A stretch of DNA of 64,000 nt from Diadema setosum (lineage: Eukaryota; Echinodermata; Echinoidea; Diadematoida; Diadematidae). Position numbers and translations under genes: made by a program. Positions 34,820 through 46,986 of this stretch are shown here, piece by piece. The DNA lies in the NCBI RefSeq assembly GCF_964275005.1, contig NC_092705.1, forward strand, positions 3,969,825 through 4,033,824. Reading direction: 5' to 3'. Below the pieces are notes generated by a model, which saw only the letters and a program-made list of their open reading frames with translations, was not told the origin of the DNA and did no database searches. Position 1 is the first letter of the stretch. Each line of letters opens with the position of its first letter.

Positions 34820-37368
34820 TTAGGTGATCCGAGTATCCTCTCGGATCACCTTCTGTATTTGTACGGATTCTTTGTTGGTTCTTATTTCTGGACAAAAGTT
34901 GTGTATCTACTTACTCAAAAAGTTCTCAGAGTATCAATTTCAAACTCATACCATATATGTATCATGTCCCAAAGACGACAAATTTTATGTATCACTGTGA
35001 TCAGTCGACCGTGACGTCACTATGACGTCATTATATGAAAACACATTTTCATTCATATCTCATTAATGGAATGGAATTTTTCAATGAAATTTACGTCACA
35101 TACATTTCAAGTTATGCACATTTTACTCATATTCTCAAAATTCATATTTTCTCTTAAAACGTGCGCGTACGCGCGCGTTAAAATATTTGTATGCTCAAAT
35201 CGAGCTCAAATTTTTTTTGCACACGTTTCAGACCATTTAGAGCATTTTTTGAAAAATTGAAAAAATTGGACGGACGCGTACGCGCGCGCACATATACGCA
35301 CGTACAGCTCATACGCAATAGAAATTCCCCGTTTTTTTACACTTATCGGATGCGTAAAATGTCAAGGAATATTTCTACCAAGTTTCAAGTTGATCTGACT
35401 CAATATGACGTCATACGGGCCCGTCAAAGTTGAAATTCCGCGCGCGCGTCAATGGCGATATACAGTGCAACAATGCCAAAAAAGTGCCAATTTTAAATCC
35501 GATTTTACTCGTCAGGATGGACGGTGACCCCCCATTTTCTTTACATATTCTGAAAGCTGATGAGTTGTACATGTCATTTCATGAGTTGGCGATGCTGAAA
35601 AAATGATTAAAATATATCAAATTTCTTAATAAAGTTAAAAAAGTAAATTTTCAAAATGACGTCATCAAATTTCAAGTTCATTCAAGCATATCTCACTTAT
35701 TCTTTAGTTGATTTTCGTCCAAATTTCAATATGTTGTAGCCTATTAAATGGTCTTTCAGATATATAATAACAACAATTTGATTGGATGACGGCATCACCT
35801 CGTAAAAAGGGATTAAAAGTAACATTGTTAAATTTGACCAGTTTACGTGTTATCTCTATGGGAGTGCAGTTTTTCTGGAAATGAAAACTGACATGACTAT
35901 CTTTATCGAGCACTAGCTCACTTATGCTTCGGTGAATTTCTCCCATATTTTAGTATGTTGTAGCTGAGACTTTGGGCTATCGTTACTGTGCCCTTCGTTT
36001 TTTCATACGGAGTCGGCATCATGCCCAAAAAGTTGGTTGAAATTAAAGCTTATCTTCGATGTATTTTCATATTCCTTTCTTTCTGCAACTTTCTTTGCAA
36101 TAACTCAAGAAAAACAAGCTCTATCAGCCCAATATTTTGCACATGTTTAGTTTATGTCACGTACATTATTTCATAAAATAACAACTACTTGATCGGGCAC
36201 CTTCTTGGGTATGTAAATTAGGGTCAAAGGTCAAAAATGTTTCATCCTGTATCTTGGTGAATACATGTCTTATCTTTCCCATATTTTGCATACGTAAAGA
36301 CCATGTTACAAGGATCATTTCACAAAATAACCACTTTTTGCTCAGACGCCATCTTGTCTGTGCAAAGTAGGGTCAAAGGTCATATGTACTTCTTTCTTTA
36401 TCTTCATTATGACGTGTTATCTCTATGGGAGGGAATTTTTCTAGATGTGAAAATTGACATGATTGTCTTTATCGACGACTAGCTCAATTACCCTTCGGTG
36501 AATTTCTTCCAGATTTTAGTATGTTGTAGCCAATGTAATACTCTTTAAGTTTTCTTCAATCAAAGTTTTAATCGGATGATGTCTTCACCTCGTGAAAATA
36601 GATATAATGTAACCTTGTCAAATTTAACCAGTTTACGTGTTATCTCTATGGGAGGGAATTTTTCTGGAAATGAAAATTGACATGACGGTCTTTATCGAAC
36701 ACTAGCTCACTTACTCTTCTGTGAATTTCTCCCAGATTTTAATATGTTGTAGCTCAGACTTTGGGCTATCGTGACTATACCCTGCATTTTTTCATACGAC
36801 GCCGAGATCACGTCAAAAAACTTGGTTGAAATCAAACTTATCTTCGATGTATTGAGATATTTCTTTCTTTCTACAACTTTCTTTGCAATAACTCAAGAAA
36901 AACAGCCCCTATCACGCCCATACTTTTGCATATGTTTAGTTCATGTCACGTACATTATTTCATAAAATAACAACTACTTGATCAGACACCATCTTGGGTA
37001 TGTAAATTAGGGTCAAAGGTCATAAATGTTTCAACCTGTATCTTGGTGAATACATGTTCTATCTTTCCCATATTTTGCACACGTAAAGAACATGTTACAA
37101 GGATCATTTCACAAAATAACAATTTTTTGCTCAGATGCCATCTTGGCTGTGCAAATTGGGGTCAAAGGTCAAATATACTTCATTCTGTATCTTCGTTAGT
37201 GTATACGGAATTGTGTACCATAGATGGCAGGTCTGACTCCCTTTTCTAAATGAGAATCCAAACATCACACGGCCAATGTCCACTAAACACAGATGAAACC
37301 GGTATGGTCATGCCTATTGGGATCAGGAGACTCAAATCGTTGATTTACGAACAGATCGGATCACCTAA
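34820..37368. mobile_element. 2.5-kb TIR element with DR1 motifs
   Basis: Bounded by TTAGGTGATCCGA at the left and its complement TCGGATCACCTAA at the right; the left end also forms its own hairpin (34823-34850). The inside is non-coding and partly duplicated: a unit starting CCAGTTTACGTGTTATCTC at 35838 recurs at 36628, with a shorter echo at 36410. AGGGTCAAAGGTCA occurs at 36220, 36369 and 37009 (and GGGGTCAAAGGTCA at 37158). Likely a non-autonomous DNA transposon. Confidence 0.7.
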
Positions 37369-37403
37369 TTTGTCAGTGTTGACAAATTCCAAGTCTAGTT
37401 GTT

Positions 37404-37419
37404 ATTATTATTACTATTA

Positions 37420-37456
<37 letters not shown>

Positions 37457-37566
37457 CATCATTATTATTATCATTATTATTATTATCATTATTGTCGTTA
37501 TTGTTATCATTATTATTATCATCATCATCATCATTATCTTCATCATCTTCATTATCTTTATCATTG
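37404..37566. repeat. (ATT)n / (ATC)n microsatellite
   Basis: Starts 36 bases after the right end of the preceding element. Confidence 0.95.
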
Positions 37567-37630
37567 ACATAATGTGTTAGTACACTTGAATGGTATCAGT
37601 GAACTTCCTTGAGGTTCTTTTCAAGCTGCA

Positions 37631-38106
37631 TTAAAGGAGACCTCCGGATGATATTCAGACTTTTACATTTGAAAAACTATAAATTAGTTAAACTGAGTAC
37701 GGAGTTCCACCCCTTTATTGTGATTGGGATGAGGACTGAAAATGTTTTCAAAATTTATAACAAATTGCAATGAACAAGGATGATGACATGGCAGTCTCAC
37801 CATAAGAATGCATGAGTTGGGGCTCAAGGAAGCAGAATTAACAAAAGAATAAGGCATGCATAGATTCTTCACAGGTGAACTTGTTAGGCAGGCGGTATTG
37901 TAATGGAATTACACTGGTACATTTCTGAAATATGTGAGTCTCTGATGTCATCAAGACTGTTCAGTGTAATTTGTTTAAGATTTTCAGTATATTGGTTTCT
38001 CTGCTCAAGGACAACAATAAATTCCACGAATCTATCTACACATGGATCTGTCGATTTATGTACTACATGATGTGAAATTATGAAAATCGTCTGGAATGAT
38101 CCTTAA
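37631..38106 (+). mobile_element. TTAA-ended element, family E copy 1
   Basis: A 476-bp element from TTAAAGGAGACCTCCGGATG to GGAATGATCCTTAA. Its inverted partner is at 46987-47464; shared blocks include GAGTTGGGGCTCAAGGAAGC, ACAGGTGAACTTGTTA and TTGCAATGAACAAGGAT. No coding sequence. Confidence 0.82.
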
Positions 38107-38367
38107 AGCTTGCTGCTCAGCTCGGAACAGATAAAGCAGAGAGCAGCCATCTTTTCAAGCTAGGTTTTGGCGAATTGTATTTTTTTTTTTTTTTACATCA
38201 AGATTTTGGTATAAAGCGCCTACCTCATTCAAATTGACGCTGCGGGGATGCACAATTACAGAGAACGAATAGACATCTATTATAGGCAGCAATGTGAACG
38301 ACAGATAAATTGATAGAAAACGTTAAAAACCTACGAAAGCCTTGTAGGTGTCTTGTACGGTTGCAGC

Positions 38368-38598
38368 TCATTATTCCGAAGGTTCGTTATTCCGAAGGCT
38401 CTTTAGTCCGAAGATTCGTTATTCCGAAGGTTCGTTATTCCGAATTTCATTTTCGGATTAACCAATCTCCGGAATAACGAACCTTTGGAATAACGCCACA
38501 AATGTTCGGATTAATGAACCCTTTTTCATTTTCGGATTAACGAACCTTCGGAATAACGAACCTTCGGAAGAGCGAACCTTCGGAATAACGAACAGCAC
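38368..38598. repeat. TTCGGAATAACGAACC foldback, copy 1
   Basis: A run of GTTCGTTATTCCGAAGG units switches orientation near 38440-38470 and returns as CCTTCGGAATAACGAAC units, forming a large imperfect hairpin. Related passages are at 43650-43868 and 60468-60682. Confidence 0.85.
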
Positions 38599-38599
38599 C

Positions 38600-39544
38600 C
38601 GTCTTGTACAACCCTTTGCTAGGATGAGGAAGGCTGCTGCCTGCGCAGTTTCAGAGGTGTTGATGATCGAACAAAAATGGGCAAACGTTAATAACGCTCT
38701 CTTTTTTAACCAGCTGGTCAAGGATCATCAATGTATAGAAGCTATCATTTCGCAATTATTTCCGCGAGGGCTCACAAACAAAGCAATCAACCACAGAACA
38801 CTATAGCTAGTTATCCATCAATTCTATTGTTATGTACTCCTAATTAAGTGACCCCACTAATTGACTGAAGGAGGGGGTGGGGTGTTGGAGAAAGGAGAGA
38901 TGAAAGAAATTAACACTGCCACTAGACTGGGCTGATTTGGTATACGTTCATTTAGCACTGTCTAGAGAAAGAAGTGACCGATACAAAATATCATTTTCCT
39001 GGTTCTCTCGGATTGTTCTGAAATCGGCGGAAACTGAGGGGCGAAGTGGTTCCGTACCGTACCATAAAGGGTCACGGTTATTGCAATAGGTTTGACAGTG
39101 ATGCTTTTAAAATGTGAAAAACAAATGAATATTCCCGATATTCATCGAACAAATATTCGTCTGGTTGAAATGAAATGTAAGCGAAATAATAATGGCCAGT
39201 GCATAGTTGCACTGTGAGGTCTGGAATCAATTACCATTTGACATTATAAACAATGTCTTACTGTTGAGAATTTTAAATTGGGATTTGAAAAAAAAAAAAG
39301 AAGTTTATTTCAAACAAATTTGATGATATAATTAATAGCATACTATCTTAACTTAAAAGTTTTTTTTTTTTTGTATACCATAGCTGTCACTCATATTGTA
39401 ATTCTTGCTATTTTTATGCCGATGTATTTTTTTTTCTCCGTGTAGATTCATCTGTCATTTTATCAGAGGACAGCATCAGAAACCAACTTCTAATGCCCTT
39501 AGCTCTCTTGGCAGAGTAGTAGATATAATACGAGCAAATAAAAA
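38600..39544. other. Intergenic, nothing recognised
   Basis: Unique-looking sequence with A- and T-runs near 39288 and 39360. No gene. Confidence 0.4.
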
Positions 39545-39603
39545 TCAGTCAATCAGTCAATCAGTCAATCAATCAATCAATCAACCGATCAATCGATCAA
39601 TCA

Positions 39604-39640
<37 letters not shown>

Positions 39641-39704
39641 CCTATCTATTTATCTTTCTATCTCTCATATCCATTTATTTTTATTTATTTATTTATTTAT
39701 TTAT

Positions 39705-39738
<34 letters not shown>

Positions 39739-39815
39739 CTATACCTACATCTATCTATCTATTTATCTATCTACTGTATCCTGCTATCTATTCATCCATC
39801 CATCTATTCAAATAT
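39545..39815. repeat. (AATC)n, (TATC)n and (TTTA)n compound microsatellite
   Basis: Three tetranucleotide blocks follow one another. Predicted peptides here are artefacts. Confidence 0.95.
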
Positions 39816-40843
39816 CTATGTCAATGGGTGTCCAACCTGTAGAGTGATGATGTATGTAGAAGCCCTTGGCTAAAGCAGCTCACCGTGATAATTGCGGAAA
39901 AGGAGGATTCACTCTTTTCGAACACACACACACAAAAAAAAAACAAGCTAGCCCCGAAGGTTCACGCTACCGCCTATTCGCTCAAGCTATTTGTCTGAAT
40001 CTCCAGTGCTATCGCTAATTGTTTCTGTCAGTGGTAGCCATGGGCATGCAGTCTCTTTTACTTTTAACAAGCGCATCCCGAACAATGGTATCCTAAATCC
40101 GGACACTTAACAAAACACCACCAACACAATACACACTGACCTCTGTAAGAATGCTGACCAACGCCGCTCCTTTTGAGTTTCCTCCCAAAACTAGAAAGCT
40201 AAGTCCAAATCAATATCAATTAAAAATAGTTTGCTCTCTCTGGTTGTACAGTATAGCGTGCATGGCGAAAGTTCTTTATTTCATATGTCGATTTTCTTAA
40301 TCCAAATCCGATCTTGCTTTTTTTTTCCATATCCTAAACGTCCTACTTGTATAATAGATGTATGCGTTCCGCATCACCAGCTCATTATGATCTTCAAACT
40401 GTTGATATCACAGGACTGGAGACCAATGACAATCAAGTCTCCTCTTAAATTGAACATGAGAGTTGATGAACCCTTTGTACCCATGAGACCTTCTCACCTT
40501 GGAGTCGGCCAAATCTCCAGCAGGCTGTCCAATTGAGTTTCATTTTCTAAGTCGCTTTTAACTGTTTCACCATAGTTATACCACTAAATGCCAACATTTC
40601 CATAACTCCATATCTAAATATAAAATAAAGATTATCAGGATTGAAACAGTATTGCTTCTTTTGTTATACTTCATAATGTATAATACAATTGCATAAAAAT
40701 TGTCGGATATTTGTAAAACGTTCCAACTTTTTTAAACATTTTTTTTTTCATTCGTTTTCTTCCCTTTCCATTTTTCCTTTAAGCATAGTTGTTCTCCGTG
40801 TCTTTTTTTTTGTTGTTGTTCTTTTTGTCTTTATCTTTTTCAG
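39816..40843. other. Intergenic, nothing firm
   Basis: No recognised element. A pyrimidine-rich tract at 40741-40843 ends in CAG and leads into the candidate exon below. Confidence 0.4.
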
Positions 40844-40986
40844 TTATGGAAGGAACTCATTCTCCGATTTCTATCGGCGGATTTCTGGCTGCTCTCATTT
40901 CGACTGCGATCAAAATATATCAATTATGTTCTGCCCGCAAGGAAGGGTATATAGACAGTGCAAACACATCACATGCTGCTGATTGA
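40844..40986 (+). CDS. Possible terminal exon or small ORF, 46 codons
   Basis: A long T-rich tract ending TTTTTCAG precedes TTATGG, and an ORF from ATG 40846 runs 46 codons to TGA 40984-40986. The predicted peptide has a hydrophobic stretch (GGFLAALISTAIKIYQLC) that could be a membrane segment, then a polar tail. I do not recognise it and see no partner exon. It may be chance; the acceptor and the low-repeat composition are the only reasons to list it. Confidence 0.2.
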
Positions 40987-41435
40987 GCTCCTTTGAGTCC
41001 CTTAAAGGACAGATCTATGAGACTTGCGGGCGTAAAAAAGCTAATTTCATCGCTTTTGTCTTGTTCTTCTGCCGTCCAGCGGAAATGATGAAAAACGCAA
41101 CGTGATTCTGTTATTTGCTAAGTTTCATTACTTTTATCTTTTCGCTCAATATCCTTTTGTACCACCTGCAAATTAGAACAAAGCGCCCAACCTGAGGGGC
41201 AGGGATATTATGACATGAATCACAAATTTCTAGGAATGCTGGAAAATGAAAATAATGATACAGGGAGATAATAGGAGAGGTTAATGGAAAAGGGAACGTC
41301 ATCATAGTTACTTCGCGTAATGCATTATTAACAACTCTTGAAATATTACTTGCACACTGCGTCATTAGGTGGAATGAGGGGTGCGGAGGGGGAAGGAGGA
41401 TAGTAAAAATATTCCCTCACTTCACACTAAGGCTA

Positions 41436-41601
41436 CAGTCAAACCTGTCTATATAGCGGCCACCCAAGGGATAAAAAAAATGGCCGTTGTAAACAGTTGG
41501 CCGCTAGAGACAGAGTCATTAACACGACTTTTCCCCTTTGGGGAATTGTGCTTATATAGTGGTCGCATACCGCAGGTGGTCGCTGTAGACAGGTTTGACT
41601 G
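41436..41601. mobile_element. CAGTCAAACC MITE (mariner/pogo-like)
   Basis: A 166-bp element with termini CAGTCAAACCTGTCTA and TAGACAGGTTTGACTG and matching GCGGCCAC/GTGGTCGC inside. CAGT ends next to TA (left flank TA) suggest the Tc1/mariner-pogo group; the right flank is CA, so the target duplication is not intact. Confidence 0.75.
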
Positions 41602-41723
41602 CACTTGATATGCAAATTAGTCCGCGATTATCAATTTTTGTCAGTCGTGTTAAACTTGTGTGTGCAATCAATTTGTCCCCTGTCACCATTTGTGTTTTTC
41701 AATGATTTCTATATAGTTAAAAA

Positions 41724-42005
41724 TTCATCCATCCCATTCCATACCATTCCATTCTATTCCATTTTATTCCATTCCATCCCATTCCATTCCAATCCATTCC
41801 ATTCCATTCCATCCCATTCCATTCCATTTCATTTCAATTCATTCCATTCCATTCCATTCCATCCCATTCCATTCCATTCTAATCCAATCCATTCCATTCC
41901 ATTCCATTCCAATCCATTCCATTCCAATCCATTCCACCCCATTCCATCCCATTCCATTCCATTCCATCCCATTCCATCCCATTCCATTCCATTCCAATCT
42001 GTACA
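41724..42005. repeat. (ATTCC)n pentanucleotide satellite
   Basis: About 280 bases of ATTCC/ATCCC variants. The predicted 179-residue peptide across it is an artefact of the repeat. Confidence 0.97.
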
Positions 42006-42149
42006 ATTCAGTGTTCATTCCAATTCAATTTACTCCAATTCATTTGAATCATCCAATAAGTATATAACAGGAAGTAGGAGTTTTGCATCCATGAATGATG
42101 GTGTTTACATAAAAACGCCAAGAACATTAAATGGCAATTCGTAAATAAA

Positions 42150-42716
42150 TACATACCGTCAAGCAGAGTAAAAAGTTTTATAATGATATTTTACAACTTA
42201 AAGACAATAGCAGTATATCAGTCAAGCCAAGTTTTATTTTTGATATTTTACAAATCAAGAAATGGAAGTTTCAGCGGTGTCAATTGATATCAGCGGCAAT
42301 GAGATCAGAGCCGAATTTGAACATTTTTTTTCTTTATCTTGTGTCCATCAATACTGCTCAATTTTGGGACAGTGTGTGACGCATGCACTCCTGAAAACTC
42401 GGCAAACTCATAGAATTAGGTCAGACGACTTAGTTTCCATTTAGCGCGAAAGATGCGAATGTGGAAGAAGCAAAAACCTTATGTCACTGGAGCGCGGTGA
42501 TGTAAAATGTTTTGACAAGTCTATTTATCGATTAGGACTTTCTCGCCTGCTCAAAGCGATCAGCGAACGTTGAAGGCCAGACAAGGATTAACAGCGTTGC
42601 CGATTTAATGCTCACCGCTGTTTGTTATTTCTTCTGCTCTATTATGCGCTTTCTCGCGGCCTTTGGAGCGTTCAACCTTTGCCAAAGAAATTGCTTCATA
42701 ATCATTTGTGTATGTA

Positions 42717-42754
<38 letters not shown>

Positions 42755-43050
42755 AACGTTTTGAAATGAAGACAAGTAATTTCAAAATTATTAGCCGTGG
42801 TCCTTGCATTAAGGCCACGAATAAAGATAATCGTGTTAAAAGGTCGAAACGTATTTTCTTTCTATCCTTCACTACTGCATCCACTAATACCGTGCTGTTT
42901 GTCTAACAGTCTGAGAGCTGTCGGGTGATAGAGCTTTGACATCAGAGAATTAGTTTTACAGGGCCGGCGCAACTAGGGGCCTGGCCTCCCCCTTTTGTGA
43001 TGAAACCCGGAAGTAGCACCAGAAAACTCCGCTGACATGGCTAAAAGTCC
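42150..43050. other. Intergenic, nothing recognised
   Basis: Contains a (TG)n at 42713-42750 and T/G homopolymers from about 43051 to 43095. No gene. Confidence 0.45.
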
Positions 43051-43258
43051 TTTTTTTTTTTTTTTTTTTTTTTTTTTGGGGGGGGGGGGGGGGGGCTTGT
43101 CAGCTAATGAAACCCGGAAGTGGCACCAGAAATGTAGACTGCCCCCCACTTTTAAAAACGCAGCGCCGGTCGTGTTTTAGACCCCAGTATAGACAGATTA
43201 CGAGCTCATCCCGAAAGCATGGGAACCAGTATAGATAGCATTCTCATTGTAGTTAACT

Positions 43259-43263
43259 TGAGT

Positions 43264-43336
<73 letters not shown>
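43259..43336. repeat. (TG)n microsatellite
   Basis: An almost pure TG run of about 75 bases. Confidence 0.97.
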
Positions 43337-43339
<3 letters not shown>

Positions 43340-43649
43340 AAAGGGTGCAGGGGTGGATCCAGTAATTCCGGAAAGGGGGGGGGGCAAAATAAACAAAAAG
43401 CGGGGCTTGGCGACCCTTTCATTTGTTTTCCTTTCTTTCTTTTATTTTAACAAAAAATAAAGATGGCACAGGCCCGATGCGCCACCCCCCCCCCCCTCCC
43501 CTCGATCCACCACTGCGGGTGTAGCGTACGTGTTATACAGCAATTGTTGTAGAATGGAAGGCATGCCTGTTTCATTTTCCATCTGACAATATTTGCTGGC
43601 TAACCCACATTCAGCTGCAGTAGCTGGTCTTTCATGTTACAGTTTGTTA

Positions 43650-43868
43650 TTCTCAGGGTTCATTTTCCGAAAGTTCGTTATATCAAATTAAAGGTTCGCT
43701 AATCCGAAAATGAAATAAGGTTAGTTATTCCAAAGATCCGTTAGTCTGAAAATGAAAGAAAAAGGTTGGCTTTTTCGAAGGTCTGTTAATCATATCCGAA
43801 ACGAAACTAATAAGGTTCGTCATTCCGAAGGTTCGTAAGGACGTACCTTTTTCATTTTCGGATTAAGT
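43650..43868. repeat. TTCGGAATAACGAACC foldback, copy 2
   Basis: Diverged units such as GGTTCGTCATTCCGAAGG and TTTTTCATTTTCGGATTAA repeat in mixed orientation, as at 38368-38598. Confidence 0.75.
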
Positions 43869-44052
43869 CATTTCGCCGCCTTTCCATGATAAAGATGTTT
43901 TATGATAATCGATCGATAAAATGCTTTCCTCTTATTATTCACATGGGTTCTTTTTTATTTCAGGTTTGCATAACGTTATCCACGATCCTGTGTATATCTT
44001 TACCTTGAAACTGACGAATGGAATCAATAGACATTCGTGCAAAAAATCACCA

Positions 44053-44170
44053 TTAAAGGTACTGTTTATCCAAGGGAGCAGTGATTTTAAAAATGTTCAA
44101 GATATCACGATTATGTGGACATCAGTTGTATCACAAAACATCCTGCCATATAAAAAAAAAAAAAAAAAAA
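44053..44170 (-). mobile_element. Family C MITE fragment
   Basis: Begins TTAAAGGTACTGTTTATCC and matches the first 110 bases of the copy at 3992, then ends in an A-run at 44151-44170. Confidence 0.7.
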
Positions 44171-44419
44171 CGGGAAACGCATCTTCTCTCGGTTGATCGC
44201 CAGCATAAAGGTCACATGTTTAGAAGCCATTGAGCCACTCTGTATGTCTTCTCAAGGCAAACCAAGACGCTCCCTATACATGAAAGTGATTCATTAGTGT
44301 GGTCAATTTGCGCCATACCGTTATCCGTTATTTTAATACCACGACATCGGAGAAGATTCTGACGGGAACGATTCCTACGATTAGCTGCTTGGAGGATTGA
44401 GAAAGTATTTGAGCAAGAA

Positions 44420-44595
44420 GAGTGATAATGATGATAATGACAATAATAAGCATAATCATAATAATAATAATGATAATAATGATAATAATAATAAATTGAT
44501 AAAAAAGAACAATGTTAATAATGATAATAATAATAACAATAATAATAATAATAATAATAACAATAACAATAATAATAATAATAATAATAATAATA

Positions 44596-44646
<51 letters not shown>

Positions 44647-44700
44647 ATAACAAAATGATCATTTCAATAATGGTACCAAGGATGATAACATGATAGTGAT
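44420..44700. repeat. (AAT)n switching to (ATT)n
   Basis: A trinucleotide array that flips from AAT units to ATT units at about 44596, making a palindromic microsatellite of roughly 30 + 48 bases around the switch. Confidence 0.95.
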
Positions 44701-46214
44701 AATGATAACGATAATTAAATAAAAACTATAAAAACAACACAAACAAAATGCAAAACTGACGATTACAATGATTTCGCATAAAGTTATAATCATAATCACA
44801 TTAATGAAAATACATTAAATTCGTCATAATGGGCATATTAAGAAGACGAAGAAAGTAAATAATGTATATTTAAAGTAGAGGAAAATTTGCTACACTTGAT
44901 CACTGGATAAAAGATTCACTGTAAGTTTCCAGACGTGTTATTATGTTTTTTCTTTACCATCTTTGGCAGGGCAAGCAAATCGGCCATCAGGCATAGGAGA
45001 ACATCTTGAATGGTGTAGCTGTACTAGACAGACAAATTTTCCTGTATCGTATATACAGAAGAAGAAAATGTCATTGTAAATACTGAATACTTCTTTCACC
45101 CCTAACTTAAAGATGAATTCAGTTCATTATATTGATTCGATTCATTTTCCCCATAGAAAATATTGAATAACATAATGTATTATATGAAAATTACAATTAT
45201 CTTGAGTACACAATGGTTGTTTTTATGATGAAAATTAAAGCTAATAAACGAATTGAAAGAATGTGTTCGTAGTAGCTGTCTCACAGTTTCTAAGAACAAA
45301 AGAATAACGGGTTTTTACTTTAAAGGCAGTGCTTGTATACTGCGGGCAACTCATTCAATCGAATCATCACATTGGTGATATAACAAGTAAGATGATAGAT
45401 GTATTAGATAATCGCATTGCCTACGAAGAAATAGTGGACTGCATTGGAAGAGTCGTGATATTCATGACTCGTATTCTTTTGACTATCCATCACTATACGT
45501 CCAAATCAGCTGCTGGCGGGATATAGCTGCGCCATGCCAGTTTACATAGGTTGTATGTTGATGTTATTGGTACTGAATAGAAGTTAATTCATTTCAGCAG
45601 GCATTACCAAGATAGACTGAGCTTCACAATGTTGCTACACCCTTCCCCCTCCAAGTTTATTCAGCTGATGCATTCAGCATTCAAGGAAACAACTTTATAG
45701 GAGTGCTTGGCTTCATTGCTCTTTGGAGGTATTAGTCAGTGAAATTCATAGCATTCTCTTGGTTCCTCATTATCTGTTTGTTTGCTCATTTATTTCAGTT
45801 GCCTTTCGCCTGTATACCTGAGGGAAACGTACGCAAGGGTTGACAGGAGATGTAATCTGCTCGTATCTGACACATCCATGTATGCATAACAGCGAACATA
45901 CATACGCATTAATACACACATAAGCAAGTGGTGCATACACAAATACACGCGCACACACACACCCAATTTATACACTCAGGCACAGATAGACAAACGTAGC
46001 ACACACACAAACACACAAAAACACATCATCCCCAAGAAAAGCTACATATGACAGAGTGTCGCATTTCATCTCGAGGCCATTGCAACAATTACTCACGCCC
46101 GCGAATACCTAATTCTATACATCAAGTAACGATTCTATCACCGTTGAACCAGTCTTAGTTTGGGCGTAAACTTCATGCATGCAGTGTACAATTGTAAAAC
46201 ATAACGGCAACAAC
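44701..46214. other. Intergenic, nothing recognised
   Basis: AT-rich; CA-rich patch at 45940-46025. No gene or RNA recognised. Confidence 0.4.
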
Positions 46215-46221
46215 ATGACAT

Positions 46222-46938
46222 CAGGGAGGTGCTAGAGAAGGAGTGGCAACTAAAGCTCTCCTTTGAAGTCATGCGCGGCACCGCCGAGAAGTTATGCGTT
46301 CAACAACAGGTGTTACCCATGTGCTTTGACAAAAGAGAGCATCAATAATCGTGACTAGCGCTCTCACATCTGCTCCTACTGCAATTCGCTCTCTCTTTCA
46401 ATGTGATGGCAACAATGAATTTGTGTACCTTGAATTGGAGCAGCGAAGCAAAATGCAGTGTAAAACTTACAATTTTAACAGCAAATAGTTTAAAAACACG
46501 CTGGAACACGCTTTAACGGAGTACTTTATTTGAAAGATCAAAATATCCCTTTATCAAAAGATAGAAAATTAACATGCGGAAATGTGCGCATTTTAGAAAA
46601 AATAATGTTTTTAAGAGGGCCTAATTCTAATTTCCTTTCGATTTGCGAATTACGAAGAAACTAGAAATACATGTTAATGATAGTGAATTCTTTCCTAAAC
46701 TATTCTAAATCGATTCGAGTATTTCATATAAAATTTTGCGGTGAAATAAAGCTTGTAATTCAACGAAAGGTGAAATGCGTTCTTCGTCTCCGAACTTCGT
46801 CTTGCAACTAGAGCGGTGCCGAGCATGACTTCAAAGCGTAAATGGAATGCTAGACATCCCATTGTAACGCCTTGAACCCAAACATGTATTTGCATGAATT
46901 ACGAAGAGTTGCCACTCCATCTCTGTAACACCTCCCTG
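46222..46938. mobile_element. CAGGGAGGTG TIR element with 7-bp target duplication
   Basis: A 717-bp element. The left end CAGGGAGGTGCTAGAGAAGG is mirrored by the right end CATCTCTGTAACACCTCCCTG-type sequence, and GAGTGGCAACT by AGTTGCCACTC. Flanks are ATGACAT on both sides (46215-46221 and 46939-46945). CAGGG ends resemble hAT elements, but hAT duplicates 8 bp; P-type elements duplicate 7-8. No transposase is visible. Confidence 0.85.
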
Positions 46939-46986
46939 ATGACATCGCGGTTGTTACTTAAGCTGTGCTGATAAGTCTTTCATGGT

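Noticed and set aside
39405..39842. 145-residue open frame
   Set aside because: Tetranucleotide microsatellite.
40480..40620. Minus-strand exon-like passage ending in AAG followed by GTGAGA
   Set aside because: Donor-like end only; the acceptor side is weak and the translation is unrecognised.
41605..42144. 179-residue open frame
   Set aside because: It is the ATTCC satellite read through in one frame.
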